The notes under the pieces: model-generated
Databases searched by the model: none
What the model was told of the DNA's origin: nothing
Seen by the model: the letters and a program-made list of their open reading frames with translations, nothing else
Assembly (NCBI GenBank): GCA_003695455.1
Contig: RFJF01000007.1
Coordinates: 1-6,044 of the forward strand
Origin: Chloroflexota bacterium
GTDB lineage: Bacteria; Chloroflexota; Anaerolineae; 4572-78; J111
DNA: 6,044 nucleotides
Reading direction: 5' to 3'
Translations under genes and position numbers: made by a program
In this document: positions 1 to 4,818 of the stretch, piece after piece
How positions within the stretch are numbered: position 1 is the stretch's first letter
How the letters are laid out: each line of letters starts with the position of its first letter

Positions 1-1
1 G

Positions 2-1090
2 GATGAAATTACCGGGCAGGTCATCAACAAACTGCTGGATGAGGGATTGCTGGACAACCCGGCGGCCTTTATTGACGCGCTGGGCCGCGACGTGGCCGAA
101 CGGCGAATCATTGACGTGTACCAACGCGTTTCGCCCAGCGTAGTCAACATTACTACCCAGGTGTTGCAGCGCAACTTCTTTTTTGAGCCTGTTCCGGTAG
201 AGGGGGCCGGCTCCGGCTTTGTGCTGGACGCCGAGGGGCACATTGTTACCAACTTTCACGTTATCCACAACGCCCGATTAATAGAGGTTACATTTTTTGA
301 CGAAACAACCCTGCCGGCCGAATTGGTGGGCGCAGACCCGCGCAACGACATTGCGGTGTTGCAGGTCAATGCGCCGCCCGGTTTGCTGGTTCCGGTAGAA
401 CTGGGTGATTCTGACACATTGCAGGTAGGCCAGCGGGCCATTGTCATCGGCAATCCGTTTGGGCAATTTGGCGAAACCCTGACCGCCGGGGTTGTGAGCG
501 CACTTGACCGCCGCATAGAGGGCCAGGACGGACGGCAAATCAGCGGCATTATTCAAACCGATGCCGCCATCAACAAAGGCAACTCCGGCGGCCCCCTGTT
601 AGACAGCGCGGGCCGGGTAATTGGCATTAACACCGCTATTTTCAGCCCCAGCGGTACCAGCGCCGGGGTGGGCTTTGCCATTCCGGTTAATATTCTGCGC
701 CGCATTCTGCCCGACCTGCTGGAACTGGGCTACTACCGCCATCCGTGGCTGGGGGTAAAATACGCCTACAAAATTACTCCGGGGCTGGCCGAGGTACTGG
801 ACCTGCCGGCCACGCAAGGGTTGCTGCTGGTCGAAATATATCGCGGCAGCCCGCTGGCCCAAAATAACGTACACGGCGCGCAAAAAGAAGCCATTGTAGG
901 CAACCAACGCATTTTCATTGGCGGTGATATTTTGGCCGCCATCAACGGGCAGGCGGTAAACAGCCTGGATGAATTACAAACCCTGCTGGAAACCCAATTC
1001 ACCGTGGGCGATACAGTTGACGTAACCGTGATTAGAGCCGGGCAAAAAATCACCATCCCTCTGCAACTGGGCGAAGAGCCAACCCAGTAG
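2..1090 (+). CDS. HtrA/DegP-type trypsin-like serine protease with one PDZ domain (5'-truncated)
   Basis: This is an S1C-family (HtrA/Deg) endopeptidase, normally a protein quality-control protease acting outside the cytoplasmic membrane. The frame is open back to base 2, so the true start and any signal peptide or anchor lie outside the window; 362 residues are visible. Numbering from base 2, the catalytic triad is complete: His86 in TNFHV (257-259), Asp116 in RNDIAVL (347-349) and Ser195 in GNSGGPLL (584-586). GNPFG precedes the active site and VGFAIP follows it. A single PDZ domain spans about residues 249-356 and ends two lysine/proline-poor strands before the stop. It carries an insert of about 15 residues (around 290-305, ending in IVGNQRIFIGGD) of the kind seen in Chloroflexota, cyanobacterial and archaeal HtrA proteins. 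The family call is secure; the exact paralogue (HtrA, DegS or HhoA-like) cannot be assigned. The following gene has its own promoter, so this is probably not part of the downstream operon. Confidence 0.95.
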   Translation, partial: DEITGQVINKLLDEGLLDNPAAFIDALGRDVAERRIIDVYQRVSPSVVNITTQVLQRNFFFEPVPVEGAGSGFVLDAEGHIVTNFHVIHNARLIEVTFFDETTLPAELVGADPRNDIAVLQVNAPPGLLVPVELGDSDTLQVGQRAIVIGNPFGQFGETLTAGVVSALDRRIEGQDGRQISGIIQTDAAINKGNSGGPLLDSAGRVIGINTAIFSPSGTSAGVGFAIPVNILRRILPDLLELGYYRHPWLGVKYAYKITPGLAEVLDLPATQGLLLVEIYRGSPLAQNNVHGAQKEAIVGNQRIFIGGDILAAINGQAVNSLDELQTLLETQFTVGDTVDVTVIRAGQKITIPLQLGEEPTQ

Positions 1091-1117
1091 CCTCCTGCAA
1101 CAGTACTTTATTCATCG

Positions 1118-1146
1118 TTGACAGGCCATATACCGAATGTTATACT
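1118..1146 (+). promoter_or_regulatory. Sigma70-type promoter with extended -10, upstream of the FHA gene
   Basis: A perfect -35 box TTGACA (1118-1123) is separated by exactly 17 bp from TATACT (1141-1146, five of six matches to TATAAT). TG at 1138-1139 makes an extended -10. Transcription should start near 1152-1154, leaving a leader of about 80-90 nt before the ATG at 1236. It lies 28 bp after the protease stop codon, so the FHA/SUMF1-like pair is an independent transcription unit. The sequence match is excellent; activity is inferred. Confidence 0.85.
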
Positions 1147-1158
1147 AACTTTATGTTG

Positions 1159-1214
1159 CTGAACGTAGTTTTCAGACCATTTACCGGCCGGCAAAAACTG
1201 TAGTCAGGTAAATG
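1159..1214 (+). promoter_or_regulatory. Structured 5' leader: small hairpin plus 8-bp perfect inverted repeat
   Basis: Just downstream of the predicted transcription start, CTGAA (1159-1163) can pair with TTCAG (1171-1175) around a 7-nt loop. Immediately after it, CATTTACC (1178-1185) is perfectly complementary to GGTAAATG (1207-1214) around a 21-nt loop containing GGCCGG. No T-run follows either hairpin, so neither looks like an intrinsic terminator. The second stem ends 13 nt before the Shine-Dalgarno sequence. It could be an operator palindrome bound by a dimeric repressor or an RNA structure tuning translation; the sequence does not distinguish these. It matches no riboswitch class known to me. 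Confidence 0.4.
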
Positions 1215-1227
1215 TAACGGGAAAGCT

Positions 1228-1233
1228 GGGAGG
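1228..1233 (+). promoter_or_regulatory. Ribosome binding site of the FHA gene, unusually close to the start
   Basis: GGGAGG is a strong Shine-Dalgarno core, but only 2 nt (CT) separate it from the ATG at 1236. An in-frame TAA at 1215-1217 and the absence of an ATG, GTG or TTG between it and 1236 fix this ATG as the earliest possible start. The next in-frame Met, residue 28, would remove the cysteine cluster. Confidence 0.6.
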
Positions 1234-1235
1234 CT

Positions 1236-2369
1236 ATGTATAAGTATAGTTGTCGCAAATGCCCCATCAGAAACCGCTGCATTGATGAAAGCTTCAATGC
1301 CGACAGCATCAAAGTGATGATTCGGCGTGCATTTGAAGCGCGCACCGATACGCTGGCAACGTGGGGCCGTTTGCAAAAAGATTGTCTGCTGGTCAAGGCA
1401 GAAAAAGAAAAGCGCAAAGCCAAAACATCGGCGCTAACGCTGCGGCTGCAAAAAGTACAGGCCAACAAAGATGCCGAAGCGGCTCAAGTGGAAGAGGCAG
1501 CCGTTCAAAAGACTACCAAACCAAAAACCGGCGAACTTCCCCCAAAACCAGCCAGAAAAGGCCACACCCAACCATTGCACACCCCGGATTATCTTCAACC
1601 TGTAGCCCCCAAACCCAAACGCCCCACAAAACCGTTACGCAAACTCACCACCAGTACCCGGCCCTTCCCCGGCAAAGATGTACCGGAATTTTACTGGATG
1701 ACCGTTGATGACAGCGACCGCCACATTTTGTTGCCTCAAGAGGGCGCCCTGGTTTTTGGCCGCTTTGACCCCAACGTAGGCATTCCCCCGGATATTGATC
1801 TGGCTTTTGAAGATAGAAAATATCACGCCATTTCCCGCCGGCACGCCTCTTTGCTGGCAAAAAACAACAAACATACCATTGAAGATTTGGGCAGCAAATC
1901 CGGCGTGTTTCTGAACGGCGAACAGATTAGCTACGGGCCATCCCGCGTTTTGCAAACCGGCGATACGCTCAGGCTGGGTGGTATTAAAATCAGGTATGAC
2001 CGCGTACCGGCAAAAATTCTGCAAAATGCCAGCTCGGTGCAGGCCCGCCACATACTCACGGTTACACCCACCGGCCGAAAAATCCACATCTCGCCCCCGC
2101 ACAATATTATCATTGGCAGAACCGACGCCCGCGTCAATTTTGTCCCGGATATTGACTTGAGCCGCGATGGTGAAGTAGCCAAGCTGGTTTCACGGCGCCA
2201 CGCCATCATCCAGTGGAGAAACGGCCAACCCTTTTTAGAAGACCTGGGCAGCGGCTTTGGCACCCGCTTGCGCGGCGAACTGCTTTCGCTGGGGCAAAGC
2301 AGAACTTTAAGGCCCGGCGATCATATCTGGCTGGCAGGTTGTGTGCTGGCCTATGATATTGAACTATAA
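1236..2369 (+). CDS. Tandem FHA-domain protein with N-terminal Cys cluster
   Basis: This 377-residue cytoplasmic protein has no signal peptide or membrane segment. Residues 1-55 form a basic N-terminal module with Cys6, Cys9, Cys15 (C-x2-C-x5-C, core CRKCPIRNRC) and Cys50; zinc or iron-sulfur binding is possible but unproven. Residues 51-150 are a Lys/Pro/Ala/Gln-rich, probably disordered linker. FHA1 spans about 151-254, with GRFDP (175-179), SRRHAS (200-205), DLGSKSGVFLNG (217-228) and GD 242-243. FHA2 spans about 272-375, with GRTD (294-297), SRRHAI (319-324), DLGSGFGTRLRG (336-347) and GD 361-362. Both carry a PDIDL insert before SRRH, suggesting tandem duplication. FHA domains bind phosphothreonine peptides, and the binding Arg, Ser and His are present in both. 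FHA2 lacks the usual Asn residues of the NGT/NG loop, so its affinity or specificity may differ. It is the first gene of a two-gene operon with the SUMF1-like gene. A kinase-linked adaptor role is inferred; no kinase lies in the window. Confidence 0.93.
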   Translation: MYKYSCRKCPIRNRCIDESFNADSIKVMIRRAFEARTDTLATWGRLQKDCLLVKAEKEKRKAKTSALTLRLQKVQANKDAEAAQVEEAAVQKTTKPKTGELPPKPARKGHTQPLHTPDYLQPVAPKPKRPTKPLRKLTTSTRPFPGKDVPEFYWMTVDDSDRHILLPQEGALVFGRFDPNVGIPPDIDLAFEDRKYHAISRRHASLLAKNNKHTIEDLGSKSGVFLNGEQISYGPSRVLQTGDTLRLGGIKIRYDRVPAKILQNASSVQARHILTVTPTGRKIHISPPHNIIIGRTDARVNFVPDIDLSRDGEVAKLVSRRHAIIQWRNGQPFLEDLGSGFGTRLRGELLSLGQSRTLRPGDHIWLAGCVLAYDIEL

Positions 2370-2373
2370 GGAG
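2368..2373 (+). promoter_or_regulatory. Ribosome binding site of the SUMF1-like gene, overlapping the FHA stop codon
   Basis: AAGGAG overlaps the last two bases of the FHA gene's TAA stop (2367-2369) and lies 9 nt before the ATG at 2383. It decides the start in favour of 2383 over in-frame GTG 2341 and ATG 2353, which lie inside the FHA gene and lack a good site. The arrangement supports cotranscription and possibly translational coupling. Confidence 0.8.
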
Positions 2374-2382
2374 TTTCGAACA

Positions 2383-3156
2383 ATGACACACGATCCGACC
2401 CCTGAACTCGATCACACCGCCAACATCATTATTTGGCCCGACGACCAAAAAGAGATGGTGTTAATCCCGGGTGCCAGGTTTATTATGGGCGCCAACACAG
2501 GCGACCCCACCTACCAGCCGGAACATCAGGTTGAAGTAGCAGACTTCTACCTGGACCGGTGGCCGGTAACCAACGAAGAGTACAAACACTTTGTGGACGC
2601 CACCGGCCACCCTGTGCCTCACTACCACGTCAGTTGGTGCGATACTTCTGCCTACAATTGGGACCCCGATACACGCCTCTACCCGGAAGGCAAGGCCGAC
2701 CATCCGGTAGTATTGGTGACCTGGGCCGATGCAATGGCCTACGCCGCCTGGGCCGGCAAACGCCTGCCCACTGAAGCCGAATGGGAACTGGCGGTCCGGG
2801 GCCCGCAGGGCCGCCGCTACCCGTGGGGCAATGATTTTGAGGCCGCCTACTGCAACTGCAAAGAAGCCGGCCTGGGCCAAACCAGCCCCATTGGCTACTT
2901 TTCTCCCAACGGTGATACGCCGGAAGGGTTGATTGATATGGTGGGCAACGTGTGGGAGTGGACCAACACGCTTTTCAGAGCCTACCCGTATGATGCAGAC
3001 GACGGCCGTGAAAGCCGGGATGCTGCCGGCTTCAGGGTGCTGCGCGGCGCATCATGGGTAAACGATTCTAACGTGGCCCATGCCCTTTCCCGGTTAGACG
3101 GCGATTTTGTGTTTTTCAACAACGTTGGATTCCGGTGCGCCGCCTCGCCGGAGTAG
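2383..3156 (+). CDS. SUMF1/formylglycine-generating-enzyme-like domain protein lacking the catalytic cysteines
   Basis: This 257-residue protein is almost entirely one SUMF1/FGE-sulfatase (C-type-lectin-like fold) domain. Diagnostic motifs in order are MVLIPGARFIMG (25-36), FYLDRWPVTNEEY (55-67), HPVVLVTWADA (107-117), RLPTEAEWELAVRG (127-140), YPWGN (146-150), GLIDMVGNVWEWT (182-194), RVLRGASW (218-225) and GFRC (249-252). No signal peptide is visible, so it should be cytoplasmic. Genuine aerobic FGEs oxidise a sulfatase Cys to formylglycine using two copper-binding cysteines (Cys336 and Cys341 in human SUMF1), which sit shortly after the RGGS motif. By eye these align with Asn227 and Ala232, so sulfatase activation is unlikely. 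The domain may instead be a binding or scaffold module, or carry a different activity; SUMF1-like domains are often linked to Ser/Thr kinase and effector systems in Chloroflexota and cyanobacteria. The start 13 nt after the FHA gene implies a shared role. The family is sure, the function open. Confidence 0.93.
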   Translation: MTHDPTPELDHTANIIIWPDDQKEMVLIPGARFIMGANTGDPTYQPEHQVEVADFYLDRWPVTNEEYKHFVDATGHPVPHYHVSWCDTSAYNWDPDTRLYPEGKADHPVVLVTWADAMAYAAWAGKRLPTEAEWELAVRGPQGRRYPWGNDFEAAYCNCKEAGLGQTSPIGYFSPNGDTPEGLIDMVGNVWEWTNTLFRAYPYDADDGRESRDAAGFRVLRGASWVNDSNVAHALSRLDGDFVFFNNVGFRCAASPE

Positions 3157-3176
3157 CCTGCGCCGCCTCAAGAATC

Positions 3177-3207
3177 AAAAAGCCCGGACGCGAATCCGGG
3201 CTTTTTT
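3177..3207. terminator. Bidirectional intrinsic terminator between convergent genes
   Basis: AGCCCGGA (3181-3188) pairs perfectly with TCCGGGCT (3195-3202) around the loop CGCGAA. A-U pairs from AAAA 3177-3180 with the T-run 3203-3206 extend the stem to 12 bp. T6 (3202-3207) follows on the plus strand and the A-run gives five U residues on the minus strand. It lies 20 nt after the SUMF1-like stop and 17 nt beyond the stop of the minus-strand secreted protein, so it can serve both. Confidence 0.9.
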
Positions 3208-3224
3208 ATGCCATCAAACAACAT

Positions 3225-4511
3225 TTAATACCGGTACACTTTAAAATCATCATATTTAATACGAATGTGCCGGTTATTTGATTCTGCGTAAACTCCGGTG
3301 GCAGTGCCGTTGGTAAGCTGGTTGGTATCTGAAATGTTACCGAGCAACTGCCCGTTTACATAAACCAACAGTTCGCCGGTGCTTTTGTGGGCCAGCCGGA
3401 GCGTATTGGCGCTGGCCGAGCCGTACCCCCGAACAATATTGCCGTTGCAGGTGCCGCCCAATAATTTTTGGTTGCCGCCATCTTTGTAACGGCGCAGTTC
3501 CCAATTGCCGCCGCTTGAACATCCGCTGGTGTTGGGCCAGATTCTGAACAGGTAGTAATTATCGGCGCCTTGCCCGTTTGCCCAGATGCCATAGCCGCTT
3601 TCGCTGTCCTGATTTTCGCCGGAGTCGTAGGCCCGAACCTCAAACTCCCCGTAAGTTCGGTAGGGTAGTTCCGGCTTGTTCTCGTTACGGGCCGGCGGCA
3701 GGCAGGTGCGGTCGCCGCTGTCCAAATCCACCCAATACTGGCCGGTATTATGGGTAGTCGAACACCCGTTATTTGAAAACTCCTGCCACGGCGTGCCATC
3801 GAACGTTTCATGGTAGGCCAGCGTCAGCGGAACGGGCGTTGGCGTGGGGTTCATTTGCACAATGGGCAAAAAAATCAAGCCGGCAGTGGGGCTAAAGCCG
3901 GTCACATTAACACTGGCGCTGGCGCTGTTGTTGCCGCCCGCCGGGTCTGCACCCTGAATAAACGGCGTGACCACGGCCGTGTTTGTTACCAGTGCATCCA
4001 GCGCCGATGTCAGTTCGCCGGTGACGGTGATGGCAATAGATTGCCCCACCGGAATCTGGCTGGTAATGAACCACTGCTCGGCCCCGGTCACACCGTTGCT
4101 CACCGCCGTCACCCCCGGCTGAAATGCGTAAGTTACGTTGACCATCTGTTTGGGGTAGCTGTCGGTAAAATACAGGTACTGGGCCGTACTCCCGGACAGG
4201 TTGGAAATGGAGATGTTGAAAGTAACAACACTGCCGGACGTAACCGAGGTGACGCTGGTGGTTTTGGTAATTGAAAGATCGTACGAAACCGCTGCCAGCG
4301 CCGATAATTGAAAATCAGCCGCCGAAAGACCAAAATCTGCCAGCGGTGCGGGGGTAAACGGCACGCTGGGCGTGGCGATGATTGGCCCCTGCGCGCTGGC
4401 CCGGTGCGGCTGCATCCCGGCCCCCAACAGCAGCGATATCCCGGCCAGCGTCCCGGCCGACAGCAAAATAATCAACCCAAGTTGAATTTGAAGTTTATAT
4501 TTTTGGTGCAT
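3225..4511 (-). CDS. Secreted DUF11-domain protein with C-terminal lectin/LamG-like region
   Basis: This 428-residue exported protein begins with a basic N-terminus (MHQKYK), a hydrophobic stretch at about 9-33 and a likely signal peptidase I site, ASA|QG, after residue 40. A Pro/Thr/Ser-rich mature N-terminus leads to a DUF11-type beta-sandwich at about 76-205, containing YDLSITKT, VTFNISISN and VTNTAVVTP; such repeats occur in cell-surface and envelope proteins. The motif GLIFLPIVQ (211-219) and linker NPTPTPVP (221-228) follow, a combination common in Anaerolineae exported proteins. Residues 232-428 begin with YHETFDG and end with IRIKYDDFKVYRY; the pattern LRLAHKSTGELLVYVNGQLL (371-390) is typical of concanavalin A-like/LamG or DUF1080-like jelly rolls. 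Cys250, 270, 331 and 355 could form two disulfides. No catalytic residues or C-terminal anchor were recognised, so binding of a carbohydrate or surface structure is inferred. The start at 4511 is supported by its ribosome binding site; TTG at 4547 is less likely. Confidence 0.88.
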   Translation of the reverse strand: MHQKYKLQIQLGLIILLSAGTLAGISLLLGAGMQPHRASAQGPIIATPSVPFTPAPLADFGLSAADFQLSALAAVSYDLSITKTTSVTSVTSGSVVTFNISISNLSGSTAQYLYFTDSYPKQMVNVTYAFQPGVTAVSNGVTGAEQWFITSQIPVGQSIAITVTGELTSALDALVTNTAVVTPFIQGADPAGGNNSASASVNVTGFSPTAGLIFLPIVQMNPTPTPVPLTLAYHETFDGTPWQEFSNNGCSTTHNTGQYWVDLDSGDRTCLPPARNENKPELPYRTYGEFEVRAYDSGENQDSESGYGIWANGQGADNYYLFRIWPNTSGCSSGGNWELRRYKDGGNQKLLGGTCNGNIVRGYGSASANTLRLAHKSTGELLVYVNGQLLGNISDTNQLTNGTATGVYAESNNRHIRIKYDDFKVYRY

Positions 4512-4517
4512 ATTTTT

Positions 4518-4521
4518 CTCC
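4518..4521 (-). promoter_or_regulatory. Ribosome binding site deciding the start of the secreted protein
   Basis: On the minus strand GGAG lies 6 nt before the ATG at 4511-4509. The resulting N-terminus (MHQKYK followed by a hydrophobic core) is a normal signal peptide, whereas the in-frame TTG at 4547 would add 12 residues in front of it. No convincing -35/-10 pair was found for this gene. Confidence 0.75.
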
Positions 4522-4684
4522 GTCAAAATACAACGCCGGGGCCACAAGTCTGATATTTTGGCTGCGCCACATACTTATGCCCGGCCCGTTACAAGGTAGC
4601 CGATTGTGAAACAAAAGGCAAATCACCGCCGCCAATTAGCGACCGGTGTGTCCCGCTGACTTTGGAAATTGGCCGCAACTTTGC

Positions 4685-4724
4685 CGCCGGTTTTGCGTAT
4701 TGCAACTATGGGCTGCAACCGGCG
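4685..4724. repeat. Imperfect inverted repeat in the divergent spacer
   Basis: CGCCGGTT-like sequence pairs with the right arm: GCCGGTT (4686-4692) is complementary to AACCGGC (4717-4723), with an extra outer C-G pair (4685/4724). Two inner pairs (4695-4696 with 4715-4716) form after a 2-nt bulge, leaving an 18-nt loop. It ends 23 bp before the predicted -35 box of the rightward gene and could be an operator, but in sequence of this GC content it may be chance. Confidence 0.3.
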
Positions 4725-4747
4725 CACCGTGATTCCCGTGAATGCCA

Positions 4748-4776
4748 TTTAGTTCTGCGCCGGTTTGTGCTATAAT
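4748..4776 (+). promoter_or_regulatory. Extended -10 promoter of the two-TM coiled-coil gene
   Basis: A perfect TATAAT (4771-4776) is preceded by TGC (4768-4770), an extended -10 element. At 17 bp spacing the -35 position is TTTAGT (4748-4753), a weak match to TTGACA, which is tolerated by extended -10 promoters. The start should be near 4783, giving a leader of about 35 nt. Confidence 0.7.
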
Positions 4777-4806
4777 CTCATCACCTTCCCGCCGAACAGA
4801 TTTTTG

Positions 4807-4812
4807 AAAGGA
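4807..4812 (+). promoter_or_regulatory. Ribosome binding site deciding the start at 4819
   Basis: AAAGGA is followed by a 6-nt spacer and the ATG at 4819. The upstream in-frame TTG at 4765 overlaps the promoter's -10 region and would lie before the predicted transcription start, so it is rejected. Confidence 0.75.
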
Positions 4813-4818
4813 TTTGAA

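Larger units (their letters stand above)
4512..4818. other. Divergent intergenic region (307 bp)
   Basis: This spacer separates the two divergently transcribed genes. It holds the ribosome binding sites of both, a clear promoter for the rightward gene (4748-4776) and an imperfect inverted repeat (4685-4724). Between about 4525 and 4680 nothing else was recognised. Short open frames crossing the spacer lack ribosome binding sites and recognisable protein features. Confidence 0.7.

Noticed and set aside
47..49. TTG as the start of the HtrA-type protease
   Set aside because: The frame is open to base 2 with no upstream stop, no ribosome binding site precedes 47, and the export signal expected of an HtrA protease is missing. 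The gene is best treated as 5'-truncated.
1635..2102. Minus-strand open frame (155 codons) opposite the FHA domains
   Set aside because: The opposite strand encodes two clear FHA domains with all motifs; this frame has no recognisable protein features.
2341..2382. Earlier start (GTG 2341 or ATG 2353) for the SUMF1-like gene
   Set aside because: Both lie inside the FHA coding region without a good ribosome binding site; AAGGAG at 2368-2373 is ideally placed for ATG 2383.
3181..3202. Terminator hairpin read as a DGR-type or recombination-site hairpin
   Set aside because: The flanking A- and T-runs and the position between convergent stops fit a bidirectional terminator; no reverse transcriptase, template repeat or integrase is present.
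3810..4274. Plus-strand open frame (154 codons) opposite the secreted protein
   Set aside because: It is antisense to the DUF11 coding region, Gly/Arg/His-rich and without a ribosome binding site or domain.
4512..4547. N-terminal extension of the secreted protein from TTG 4547
   Set aside because: It would place 12 extra residues before a normal signal peptide, and the GGAG motif 6 nt before ATG 4511 fits much better.
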